From Dasyornis broadbenti (lineage: Eukaryota; Chordata; Aves; Passeriformes; Dasyornithidae): a stretch of DNA of 64,000 nucleotides. How positions within the stretch are numbered: position 1 is the stretch's first letter; every line of letters begins with the position of its first letter. The notes beneath the pieces were generated by a model. It made no database searches. It was not told where the DNA came from and saw only the letters and a program-made list of their open reading frames with translations. Shown piece after piece: positions 14,701 through 26,556 of the stretch. The position numbers were made by a program, and so were the translations under genes. The stretch spans positions 641,012 to 705,011 of the forward strand of contig VZRN01006818.1 in assembly GCA_013397935.1 (NCBI GenBank). The letters run 5' to 3'.

Positions 14701-14973
14701 TGAATTACAGCTAATTATATCAATAAAGTAGAGCTCTGCAAATCCATAGTATGAATTCTGTGAAATTTTACATTAAAAATTGTAATTTTATATTCCCCTA
14801 TTCTCTATTACTACAGTATTCAGAATTCTATGTAAAAACTATTTATCAATGTTTGAATTAAAAATACATCTTCACACAAATATAGACTGATTCCTTTTAA
14901 GTTTTTATTTTAGAAAAACATGTTTATGTCTTAAAATCATATACTATGTAATTTTTTTCTGATGTTTATCCTT
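5718..14973. other. AT-rich unique non-coding DNA
   Basis: No gene, recognisable transposon or RNA gene was found in this 9.3-kb stretch. Frames of 60-110 codons (6499-6729, 11029-11232, 12496-13087, 13174-13473, 13796-14029, 14184-14510) overlap others on the opposite strand and match no family I know. Short patches near 7.55-7.65, 10.0-10.25 and 13.80-14.03 kb are more GC-rich but have no clear splice-site-bounded reading frame. Short runs of poly-T occur, for example near 3.78 and 13.63 kb. Confidence 0.55.
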
Positions 14974-15018
14974 TTTCTGAATTTGTAAGATCTTGTAGAG
15001 ATCTTACAAATTCAGAAA
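14974..15018. repeat. perfect hairpin, 20-bp arms, 5-nt loop
   Basis: The left arm (14974-14993, beginning tttctgaatttg, ending aagatct) and the right arm (14999-15018, beginning agatcttac, ending ttcagaaa) are exact reverse complements over 20 bases, separated by the loop tgtag. The arms are AT-rich with a central AGATCT. At 45 nt it is shorter than usual microRNA precursors, and nothing nearby suggests a transposon end. It may be the product of a local template-switch event during replication. Confidence 0.9.
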
Positions 15019-18000
15019 GCAAATTAGAAAGCAAACATCTTGTAGTATTTCTAATATTTCAAAATAGGACAAAAAATTGCTAAGTCTTAGGAATGAATCC
15101 TGGTGGAGACAGCTGGAGACTTTTGCTCAGTTATGTTGTCAGATACAGAATTTTTTATTTAATACTAAGAAATACTATTTTCGTATTCTCTGAATGCACA
15201 AGTGTCACATCCCCTTTGTGCACCAGATCTTGAAATAACAGTTTAGCTTCTGAAATTAAACTGACTGCTCTCACAGCCATTCTCTTCATTGCTATCTCTA
15301 GATGCCTCACAAAAAACCGATTTAATCTAATTTTCACTGGCAAAACTGTAGTCATGTAAAGAAAACACTACCCAGTCTGCTAGTGAAAGGCTTTTTCTTC
15401 TTCTTCCTTTTTAGTGTGATTGCTCGAAGTCCAGCTGATCATTGGATGCAGTGCCATCACTATAGCATGACAATCTCCCCTGCACCGTGTGCGGCAGGGG
15501 AGCCATCCTGTGAGACAGAAACTACCTTCCTTTCACTACTGCTCCATTGCAAGCCAGCTTGATTTAAAGCCAAACATGATGCATGCCCAGTGTTGCATTC
15601 AGGGAGAGTACAGGGCTCCTTGATTTAGGCTAGATGAGTTATTTTGTAACACCTGCCTTCTTAGCACAGTTGTATAAAAACAGGAAAACTAAGAAAACAG
15701 CACCCAGTCTGCAACAACTTGAAGCTATCAAGCAACCTGCACAAGTCTGCAAACTTGCAAATGCATCAGAAAACAGACCAGGATGGACGTGCTGGGGGGA
15801 TAACACCTGCCTGGACAAGTTGAAATAGCTTCATTCCCACCCGCAGAAAAATGAGGTGATCCTTTGATCCAGACTTGTCATAACCCACAGCAAATGTTTA
15901 TCCATATGTCAGTGATGCCCAGACAACATTGGATTAGTGTAGTTTGAGATGTTTTCTTAAAAAAAAAAAAAAAACAACACTGATTTCAGTTCTGGTTTCT
16001 CGCACTGAAGAGCTCTTGAGTCAGGACATCTTGACCTCATTCAGCTGTAAATCACCAAATGTTTTGGGCATCAAGCCCAAACACAAAATTAGACTTGCAA
16101 TATTGTGTATCCAAAGAGTGGCTGATTTCTTTGACTAATGCTTGATTTCCAGTTGTAGAGCGTAAGAAAAGGCTTGTTTAAAGTTCTGAAATTTACCCGG
16201 TATTTCAGTCAGTTTCTTGGGGTAGTCCCATCACAGGAGCCCCTAACTCCCTGACCATAACACCAGCAACACCTGGAAATGGAAGCTGATATCTGGAACA
16301 GCCATACATTTGGTGAGGAATATTTTTCATCTACCCCTTGCATGTATACCTGAAAATTATAGTATCCAGAGTACATACTTTACAGAGGTTTGAAAGAGAT
16401 GAAATATACTTACTTTGAACTAATTTTCACACATGGGGTATATGTATATAGGGAGGCATATTAACAAGTTTCCAAGACCAGTTTTCCCTTAAAATTCTCA
16501 GAATTTTAGAATTAAGAGTGAAATTCAATCTTTCATTTCTATGATTTACATATATAAGTCCCTAGTTGTACTAAAGCTTCTAAGGTGAACCTTCATTCAA
16601 AGAGCAGGCAGTTTTTTACAAATACGTAATATAACTTTATTGGGGACTTACAATCTAAATTAAATCACATGTTTAGGAAACATTTTACTATTCAATATTC
16701 ATGCAATTTGTGTTTAGCCAGTGGCTATTTGAATTCATATAATTCTACGTATAATTCTAATTCAGTTCATACATATACATTGGAATTCAATCTAATTGTT
16801 TTCCCCATAGAATTTTTTTAACGTCGGTAATAGTTGTGGAAAATGTGAAAACAACAGGTGAGAGGTTGACAAGTTCTCAAATAGCTTGGAGCAGTTAAGA
16901 ATAAGGGCAGCAGCAATATGGCCTATTAACAGTGCCTTCATTACCAGGCACAAAAAATAGCTGGCTACACTGTAAAATGTTTAATATTAAGTAGTGCAAA
17001 TCAAGTTCTACATTACAAATCTCTTTCAAGAACCCAAAGAAGTATGCAGAGATATTGTTTGAGGAGAAGTCTTTTGGGATGTGTGAAAAATTATTTCTTT
17101 AAACAACAATGAAAATTTTGCTTAAAAAAGTAAAATTATGTTCAAAACGATCTTCATGATGTTTAAAAAATAATTATACAACTTCTATTGAATGCAAAAG
17201 GCTCTTTGGGAATTCTCATGATGTCATAGCCTGGCTGTGAGGGAGGCTGATTAACAACAAAACAGCTGGGTGTCACTGGAACTCTAGGAGACAGCTCTAC
17301 TGAGAATTGTAAAAGCTCCCTTGAAATCTATAAATAAATAGAGATAAAAAGTCTACTGACATTATAGCAGAATTTACATTAACTTAAGCCATGGCGTATC
17401 AATGCATATGTATGTAACCTTTCAACTAAAAAGAAATTAATACTTCAGAATATAGAGCATATATGTTCTATGAATTTGATGCAGTTTCCTGGCACAACCA
17501 GGAATTTTACTATGGGCCAGCGGAATTCGAATTTATTGTACATTATATTCACTTGCAGTTCAGAGGAAAGAAATTGATAGTGATAATCTTCCCTCATATT
17601 GAAGGTGAAGGAAGTTTGTAATCATTTTGGATTTTTATGCAGTATCTACCTCCAATATATCTTTGTAGAAGATCTAAATGCATGAGGTCAAATCAAAGTA
17701 CTACACACTGAATAATCAACTCATGGTCCAATAGTGCACTGGAAGTGCAACAAAGTTGTCTCAGGAAGGCAAACAAACAGCAAGTTTTCTTCCTGGCCAA
17801 AAACAACCCACCTTATTTGCCAAGTTCTGTGTCTGCATCCAAGACCTACACACTCAAATCACTGTGGGTGCACACTGGACATACTTTTTATCCTGGAAAT
17901 CTTCTCTGCTAGCAATGATAGCTACCAATCAAGTCAAAAGCTTTCATACCATTTTTTAATGCCTTTGAACTGCAGTATTTTTCAAATACATAAAACTACT

Positions 18001-19872
18001 GATATCAAACAAATAGCTTTCTGTCTAGCTTTAGGTTTCAACTACTGCATTTAAGCTGTTGTCACTGTTAAATATGCTAAACATTTTAAAAGTCACAGTC
18101 AAAGTACACAGCTTTGATCACAAATAAAACCATCATGGGAAGTTTAAATAAAGTAGAACAAACACAAATGAGAGGCTAACAGGGAACTGGTAGCTAGTAT
18201 TAACATGGTCCATCCAGGATTTACTACTAATCCTGATAAAAATATATTAATATTCTAAAAACATCATTATAAATTATTCTGGAAAATAGTAGGAGAAAAG
18301 AGAAACATAGAAGTTGATCCCTTTCGTTGGAGTAATGCTACTACAATAATTTTGTTAATCCACCATCCTAGCAGTATAAAATCTAGTGAGTAGTATGTGA
18401 CTGATATGCAAAGTATTATGCAAATTATAGTCAAACTACAATGACTGATAGCAGGTCAAAGCAGCAAGCATTAATATTCTACTAGTGGCACTACAATTAC
18501 TGTAAAGTACTGCCTGCACACCACCAAGACAATTAATGACATTCTGTACACGTACATTAACCTACATTAAAATTTTTCTTAATCTTCTTTATTTCAGTTA
18601 CAGTGAAAAGAAACCTATTCACTACTGCAGTGTTTTTGCTTTCAGCAGGACATACAGAACATTTCCAGCTAATAAGCACTAACCCTTCTAGCATATGAGT
18701 TTCCAAATGCCACCATCACACATTACCCAGAGGATATACATTTTAATCTCTCTTAACGTGTCTCTGTCCCAGTGAGCCAGAATTTTACAGCATACTAACT
18801 AAACAGGAGTTAACTTTTTGTTTCATTTTCCCTTTCAAACCATATTACCTGTGACAAAATTAGGATATCATTATACATAGCAATGCACAGTCACAGCACT
18901 GTAAAGAGTAATATAAGAGTCAAGTATTTAGCAAAGTGTGACAAAGACTGTGTTCTCCCAGCAGAGCCACTGCTCTTTAACAACCATCTCACACCACTTT
19001 CGGAGTACATTTATAAACACCAAAGCTGATATTTTGAATGTCAGAAGAAAACTCATCTTAAGCCAGGAAATTAGCATCACATGACAAAAACAGCACAGAG
19101 AAAAATAAAAATTATGGCTAATAATGGAGGGCTGCACACAACTTTGAGCAAATCTCAAATATTTTGCCTAGATTGAACGAAGTGATGTAGATTGACACTA
19201 AAGCAGCACTGCTGTTCACTAAGCAGAGATCTCCAGGTTCCAGTATTATAAACCAGACCCCTTTCAACAAGTTACTTTTTTCTTCTTATCCCATTCCAAT
19301 TCTTGTAAAGCATCATCTATTTTCACTCCTCAGACAGAAAGGTAAAAAGAGAAATCGTTCCTTACTTCTTTCGGTCAACACAATAGGTCATCATATGAAT
19401 CATCAGGCACAATCCCTTCCTTCAGATGATTCTTTTTCATGTTATTTTTAAGAGTCTGCATAGGTTAAATATTATACCATTTGGTGTCAGATTTATGCAT
19501 TTTGAATAGATCCTATTTTGGGAGAATTTAATATTTTGGGAAGTATTCAAGGGTTCACTTTTTCTGGTAAGAATATTCTTAGTACAGAACAAAAGCCATC
19601 TTTGAAATCACAATATATTGTGGCACAGACAACTCTACACAAGACTACTTTTTTGTTTAAAAGAAATCCATGTTCTAGTTAAAAGTTTTGCATGTTTTTT
19701 CAAAGTAGTGCAATAATACAGGAAAAATATCATATTACTTGGTTATAAAATAATACTTTTTTTTAAGTTTGGGGTTACTACTGCAAGAAGTATATGTCCT
19801 CCTGAAGAATATGTCAAGAGAATTGATTTTATATCAGTTGCTACTTAAAGATCACACCATCTATACGCAAGT
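15019..19872. other. AT-rich unique non-coding DNA
   Basis: No gene or known mobile element is seen. A16 lies at 15959-15974. A small inverted repeat (nine-base arms TAAAATTCT/AGAATTTTA, 16490-16508) is present. Frames such as 15155-15355 minus, 15634-15828 plus, 17734-18054 plus and 18928-19158 minus lack recognisable domains. The interval looks like unique intergenic or intronic DNA. Confidence 0.55.
15959..15974. repeat. poly-A run (A16)
   Basis: Sixteen consecutive A residues, directly followed by caacac. No LINE or SINE body precedes it on the plus strand. Confidence 0.85.
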
Positions 19873-19992
19873 TAATCAATTCCCCAGCTGCAAGTTATCT
19901 CTGTTTTATGATGATGCCTGTGGTCTTGTAGCTAATCAGTTTCCTAAGTGTGGGTTCTCTCTATTCTACCACAACTTCAGTAGTGGTATAAT
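19873..19992. repeat. degenerate 60-bp direct duplication
   Basis: Two blocks begin 60 bases apart (19873 and 19933). Their first 35-40 bases correspond: taatcaattccccagctgc against taatcagtttcctaagtg, then gtt.tctct.tt.ta. The second half is weak. Because the period is a multiple of three, the 75-codon plus-strand frame at 19769-19996 repeats a short peptide pattern (NQFPxCxxSLFY) twice. I recognise no protein family in it. It sits just upstream of the 142-bp triplication, so this locus has been prone to tandem duplication. Confidence 0.6.
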
Positions 19993-20001
19993 CTGATTCA
20001 C

Positions 20002-20427
20002 AACTTTAAAAAGTTATAACGCTACTACTGGTTCTTCTGCACATAGAGGCACTAAACATATTCTTTGGCCATTCCTAACAGTAATATTGTCTTCAACAGG
20101 CCAACAAGACTGAGTAGAATGAGTTAATATTTGCACAATCCTTAACTTTAAAAAGTTATAACGCTACTACTGGTTCTTCTGCACATAGAGGCACTAAACA
20201 TATTCTTTGGCCATTCCTAACAGTAATATTGTCTTCAACAGGCCAACAAGACTGAGTAGAATGAGTTAATATTTGCACAATCCTTAACTTTAAAAAGTTA
20301 TAACGCTACTACTGGTTCTTCTGCACATAGAGGCACTAAACATATTCTTTGGCCATTCCTAACAGTAATATTGTCTTCAACAGGCCAACAAGACTGAGTA
20401 GAATGAGTTAATATTTGCACAATCCTT
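20002..20427. repeat. three identical tandem 142-bp units
   Basis: Units start at 20002, 20144 and 20286, each 142 bp long, and by eye all three are identical base for base. Each starts with the small inverted repeat AACTTT-aa-AAAGTT and ends in caatcctt. A fourth unit begins with two matching bases (aa) at 20428 and then diverges. The unit is single-copy-looking AT-rich DNA with no open frame or transposon motif. Zero divergence means either a very recent minisatellite expansion, likely variable between individuals, or a collapse/duplication error in assembly. Confidence 0.97.
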
Positions 20428-20713
20428 AAGCTTTTATTTTTAACATCTGCACAACAGTTAAGCACACATGGAAGGGCTATGTGCTGTTACCCACATATGG
20501 TTTCTCCAGCTGAACTGAAGCAGCCAGGCAACAGAACTCACTGGACTGTTGGCAAAAGGAGCTGCCCTTCACTGTGTTCTCTCTGCTTCTGGCCTCCCTC
20601 TGTCCAGCTGTGCATACCCACTCCATTACAATTTTGTTTTATGATTAAAATTCCATTGAGAATGACGAAAATATGACTGAAGAAAAATATCCACTGGGAG
20701 AGCAGTGCATGTC

Positions 20714-21232
20714 ATTTACCTTAGCTTTAGGAAGGCTTCCAAAACTGTTTACCACAGTGTTCCTTTATAAATATTGTGACATTACAGTCTGGAGTGGTGG
20801 ACAGCCAGACATGCAAGAGACTGCTGAGATGACAAGGCCCTGAGAGTACTCATGGGCTCATGGGTCATACTTTGTCTGCAGGCCAGACAGAAGTGACATT
20901 GCAGGAGGGTCCTTGGACATGTCCTGCTGGACACCTCGATTAGGGACTTGGAAGAGGTAATGGCACGCGCTCTCTTCAACTATGCAGATGACACCAAGCT
21001 GCAGGAGCCAGTTGATATGCTGAAGGGTAGGCCTGCCATTCAGTGAGACCTTGGTGGGCTGGAGAAATTGGCTGACAGGAGTTCCAAGGATCTTCTTCAA
21101 ATTCAGTGAGAAGAAATGTAAAACACTGTTCCTGGGAAAGAAGAACCCTTGCAGCCGCCCAGGCTGGGGAGGCTGAGCACCTAAGAACCCTTCCAACCTG
21201 AATTACCTGTGACTCTATGATCCTTTCTTTGA
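20714..21232 (+). mobile_element. CR1 LINE fragment, internally deleted
   Basis: Sense-orientation CR1 copy. The left part matches the reverse transcriptase region (a decayed 'F.KA...TV.HS' block near 20720). The centre carries the active-site region: around 20970-21000 the frame reads as YADDTKL, with the catalytic F/Y-A-D-D box followed by TKL as in CR1 ORF2. After 'LEKLADRSSKD'-type sequence near 21060-21100 it jumps to the 3' end (cccttccaacctgaatt, then the tail gactctatgatcctt, near 21190-21230). The middle and C-terminal part of ORF2 are missing, and stops and frameshifts break every frame. The minus-strand frames at 20782-21196 are shadows. It is a dead copy. Confidence 0.88.
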
Positions 21233-24200
21233 AGTAGGTATTTTATAATCCAATCACATCTGACAGAACAGTTGTGATGTTTTATTTAAGTGTACTGCTG
21301 CACCTAACAATCTGTCTCTCTCTGGAACACATTACTGCACACACATTTTTCCCAGCCTCTCCATCTTTGCAGTGAAAGTGTTACATGAAGGGCACTACCC
21401 CCTCTAAAATCACTAGTTTTCACAGAAATCCAAACCTTTCAAAGAATTCCCATTTCCTCTATCCCAGGATTGCTCAGTACCTCTTCAACAAGAGATTTTA
21501 CCAGTTCAAGCCACTTGGATTCTCAGCTTCCTTTTCCTTCAGATAATTAAGCATTCACTATTTAAGTATTTTCAGAAGTACTGGATACCTGATGTTTGTT
21601 TGCATGCTTGAAAGGAAACAGTTCTGTATTTGTATCTCTGAAGTGTTTTATCAAAAGCAAAAATATTTGCATCCTTGTGAACAAGAGATACAGAAATCAT
21701 TTGAGTCACATATTATGAATCCTTCCCTGTAAGTTAATTGCTGTACAGCAGAGTAGTCTGGAACAGGTATGTTTCCTTTGCCATCAAGGATGTCAGACAG
21801 TAAGAAAAGGGAACCCAGTGATTGGGCCAACAGTTTCAAATTTAGAAGAACCTGCCTCAGTTCTCTAAACTTCTATAGGTTTTGCATCCATAAAACTGGA
21901 AGGTACAGTAAGAAAATTAATCATCTTACAGTATAAAATAAAAATTTGAAACACTCAAATATGATGTTAACAAAGGTGGATCATGTACCCACCATCAATA
22001 TATAATCTTTCATATGTTATGATACAAATTGTGACACTTTGTAAATTTCTTGAGAAATTAAAAAAGAAAATCAAACTCATTTACAGGGGTGAATTAAGTC
22101 TGCTGCAAAGTAGGTTTCCAAGAGATAAAGAAGGTATATGTGCTTGTTTTTAACATTAAAAACATCAGAAGCTGGGTTTCCTGCAGTGTTTGTTCTGAGA
22201 TGTTTGCTGAAGGGCTAGCGTTGTTAAAAGAATTCAAGCAAACAGGGACATCATATTGAGCGATACCTTGCTTAGAGCTTGTCTATGTGTGACGGTACAA
22301 AAATTTCTCACTGTTTTAATCAGCTGTATCCTGGAGATGTTAAGCAACATTCAGGGCAAAAACCAGGTAGGTGCTAACAAAATAATTATTATGTAATGGA
22401 AATGGTATCTTCACAAGTTAAATTCTAGAGATTTGCAGTGAATTTTGGGGGACCAAGCGCTTCTACTATTTTAAAGAGACTACCACTCAAATATCTCAGT
22501 TATGATTGCAGTACCATTCCTACACACTCCTGGTGGATATCTACCTGTAAGCCACACAGAACCTCTGCAGTTTTTCCAAGAGCACTTTCTTACCACTCAT
22601 TATTATTTCTCAGGCAGTTATTTCCTTTTTGGAGTTGGAAGTGGTGGGGCATGATTTTGTTGGCTGCTACGCTGTGAAGTCTTGTGTGTGACCATATTTC
22701 AAGCACACTTCTCACAAGTTCCACACAGAATATCAGATCCTCTTAAGAGATCTGTCCACCCCCACATCTTACTTTTATTTCTACAGAGGTGTTCCTAGAA
22801 GATTAAAAAGTCATTCAGCATAGCTCTCCATCTAGGGAACTAAGCCATAAATATAAACTCAAGTCAAAGAGTGCAATCATCTCCTAGCTGTTTTATAACA
22901 AGTATTTGTTTTTTATAAAAGAACTTCCAGGTATCTGGCCTATTTATTTTAGTAAAGTAGAGCTCATTATTTGAGCACTTCACTGTGAAAGGAGCACAAA
23001 CATCCAACTGTTAAGCGCCAGAAACAATCTGATTGAGATGGGGATTTACTTGATTCCCTCTTTACCATGACCCCCAGCCAAAATGGGAGGACTTTTGAGA
23101 TTATTTACAGAAAACAGTTGCTCATTATGATAAAGCATATCTTCTGAACATGAGTAGCTGAGCAGACAGGAAGCAACTTTACTGTGCCTTCAAAACCTGA
23201 TAGGAAGGTTCCACACAGGCCATGATCTCCATAGTGAGCCTCATCCAGGGCGTCAGTGAGCAGCAGGCAGATTTCAGTGCCTCTGTTCCCTTCTCATGAA
23301 CTGCAGAAGATTGAGCCTCAAGTTTTCAAGGCAGAGTATTTTCTTGTATTCTTACAGCACAGAGAACAACTAAACCTGTTCAGAACTGTGTCTGTAAGAT
23401 GGAATCAAACTGTGCCTCAGGCGTGTGTAACAAATAAGAAGTCCATTGTTTTCCAATCTGCAGATTTAGTGGGGCACAGAAAAAGGTTGTAATAATCTCT
23501 TCTTCTTTGACAAACATTACACAACCATGTAAATATCAGTTTTGATAGTCCTGTTTCCTGAATCCTACTCCCTTCTTCTAAAAATCCCCCCTTCCATTAA
23601 TCTATTTTAATTTCCTACAAAGACTGAATAAATAAACAGAAAAACACAGTATTGATTACCAGCATCAAGATAGCCTCTGTTACAGTCCTTTGCACTACAA
23701 GATGTTCATCAAAAATCATCCATCATTCTTTCAGCTGGGGAGCAATGCTAAAACCAAGAGGATTATTTTATTTTCTCATAAGGGCTTAAAACTGGAGTTT
23801 TTAACAGCCATCTTTGCATCCCCAAAAATCATTTTATTTTATAAAGGAATCCACATCAAAGATTTCATGCACTGTCAACACATTCTCATCATTGTTTGCC
23901 TACACTCTTTGAACTATTTCCTTTTAGCTACTGAAATATTAAAATTGCATTTTCCTCTGTTCTGTCAAAAAATTGGGCAGCTTAACAGGACAGTATTCTA
24001 TAGTTCCTGAACATTTTGTTCTCTCCAGAGAAACTGAAAGTGGGAACTAAATGCATTTTTTTATGAAAAATAACCGTCAAAATATAAGAATGATGGGTTT
24101 TCAGTAGCATGGGAAAGTGAAGAGGAAATTTTCATCCATTGGTTTTTCATAATAAATAATGAATGCTAATTAAGAGGTATAAGATGAAATCAGACAAAGT

Positions 24201-26346
24201 TAAGTGCAAACGGCAATGTTTGGACAGATAATATAGTTATAACAATCACTGACACAGGATATGTAGATATCTAAAGTTTATATGGGTTCAGTTAGAAGAA
24301 CTCATGCAAGAAAACTATCACTGTCTATCCAACACAAAGATGGAACCTCTGATTCAAACAGTCCCCAGATGCAGACAGCTGCAGGGTTATTACAAAGAAG
24401 GCAGGACCTCTGAAAGTCTGTCCTGTTCTCTGCAGTTCACAAGGTCCCACTCACCAAGGAAGCCCAGGCTGAACTGACCCAGGATAGCTGATCTCATATA
24501 AAGCAAGCCCCATGGATGAATTTTAAATGACCACCCAATTCCAGTAGTTCAGTACAAGGCACAGAGGGCAGAGCTGTGACAGTCACACATGATATTATGT
24601 GTTTGAACTTAGCTTTAATGAATAGTTCCTACTAATTTGTTGATTAGTCTGATTCCATCATTCTGTTGAGAATAATACTGTAATTAATAACAGTATGCTC
24701 TCACGTCCCTTCTTCTCATAAGGAATGAAAATGTTAATCCTGTTTTACAGCTGAGGAGTCAGAGAACAGGGAAAACAAGCACTTCCCTTAAGATGACCCA
24801 ATTTCAAAGATATATTTCACCAAAGATTTAAGTGTGCCTAGAGAAGTGTTAAGGAATTTTAAATTACTAAAGATCACTCAGAACTGTATTTGGAACACAA
24901 TTATTATTCTATACAAGGAAACTAAGTATAAGCTAACCACTTAGTAAATACCACCAATACACTGTGACCATTCTTATACCCTCTGCTCAGACAGCTACTT
25001 TGCTAATAAATCAGAAGTTCCTTCATGTGAGTCTCATACTTGCCCAGAAAGATAAGGCAAATGAAGGATTTCATGGGATACAAACAAAGGTAAAACTCCA
25101 ACCATAAGATTCAGATTTCCAAATGAGTGGAATATGAGTGCCTTAGAAAATAAAATCACAACTAAATAATGAAATCCTGACATTTTCTCATGCCATGAAT
25201 ATTCCTTATTAGTTTATATTTTCAGTATATGTTTGGAAAATTTATTTTATCCATTGGAATATACTTATTTGCTTCACAGAATCAAACTGCAGTAAGTATT
25301 TAGAAGACAATAATTTTCATGGACACTTCCTACCAAATATTTTGAACAGCATTTATTTTTGATAGCAAAACTTTTCTAATCATTAAATCTATAGACTTCT
25401 ATGAAGTGTCAGGTATTTAATGGCATAAGATTTAAGAATTATAGACCAGTTACAGCTGTGATCCCAAAAATATTTCACAGCAAATAAAGCCTATGGATGC
25501 TGCCAGTCCCAGGACAGTCAATGAAAAGCTGTGAGTGACTTCACACTCACAATATGATTCGAAGTGATTTCTACAGAAACAGCTTGAGAACTCTCATTGG
25601 GTTTGGTCCAAAGTCTTATTAAGTTAGTGGTAAGGCTTATCTGTCTTCTTTGTCTTAGATTTTTCCTCTATTCAAACAGCAGTATGCTATATTGTTCTGT
25701 TTAAAGCCTGTTTCTTTTCATTGCCTTCATTCATTTTTAAGGTATTTATAGAAACATCATCATGAATTATTGTACAACTGCTAATAATGGACAAATAACT
25801 CAGAAACTCGTTGACCTCCCAATGTTTCCCACATCACAACTTTGATAGCTGTCATACAACTAATTAATGAATTACTGAACAGTTAGAAGTGCTGATGTAC
25901 AAGTCACTTTCTATTAGTGCTTATTTTTGAAAAACAGAGTACTAGTGAGTCCAAGAAAACTGAGAGAAGAATTAATGTTCATGTTTTCCAAAATGCTTTC
26001 TTGTAGATAAATAAACTGAGACACAAATATTCATCAAAGTCTTATCTAGAAAGAAAACCTAACAGGAGGTTCTGACATTATGTCTGTTCTACACCCCAAA
26101 ACACTAGCTCATCATTTTCTCCAAGAACACTCCCAGAGAAGCTCCTGTCTATCATCTTCTAAAACTAACTTTAGATGAATAAAGATGGATCTGATAGTAA
26201 GGTATGTGAGAAATTTCTGAAGCACTGGTCTTAGAAAAAGAGCCGTGTTACAGGGCTTACCCTGTAGCACTGAGCCTTTACCAGTAGGAATATTTTATAT
26301 TTTCATTTAATAGCTCTTCAGCACAATCCTACTCATACATTTCAAT
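21233..26346. other. AT-rich unique non-coding DNA
   Basis: No gene or known repeat is seen in about 5.1 kb. Frames at 22438-22677, 23256-23492 and 23690-24010 are unrecognised and carry no domain signature. A slightly GC-richer stretch lies near 24.34-24.50 kb. Confidence 0.55.
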
Positions 26347-26360
26347 GGGGGGGGGGGGGG
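26347..26360. repeat. poly-G run (G14)
   Basis: Fourteen consecutive G residues, flanked by caat and tttgt. Long G homopolymers are rare in AT-rich bird DNA, slip during replication and sequencing, and can fold into quadruplex-like structures. The run length may not be exact. Confidence 0.85.
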
Positions 26361-26524
26361 TTTGTACTGTGAAAAAAATTAAAACCCCATTAAAATTCCA
26401 AGCTTCCAAACCCCATTGCCACATCTACAGTGCCCCACAACACTTATAGCCCTCAGGCTGCCATGGTTCAACTGCAGATCCTAGTTTATAGCAAATGGAT
26501 GCAAAAATGCATTGCTTCATGAGC

Positions 26525-26556
26525 ACTGATGTACAAATGATAGTTTGTACATCAGT
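26525..26556. repeat. perfect hairpin, 13-bp arms, 6-nt loop
   Basis: ACTGATGTACAAA (26525-26537) and its exact reverse complement (26544-26556) flank the loop tgatag. It resembles the longer hairpin at 14974-15018 in form but not in sequence. No transposon context is seen. Confidence 0.85.

Noticed and set aside
14974..15018. Hairpin as a microRNA precursor
   Set aside because: At 45 nt with perfect pairing it is too short and too perfect for a typical precursor, and the flanks do not extend the stem. Kept only as a structural finding.
20002..20427. CRISPR-like array
   Set aside because: The units are directly abutting and identical with no spacers, and the host is a vertebrate.
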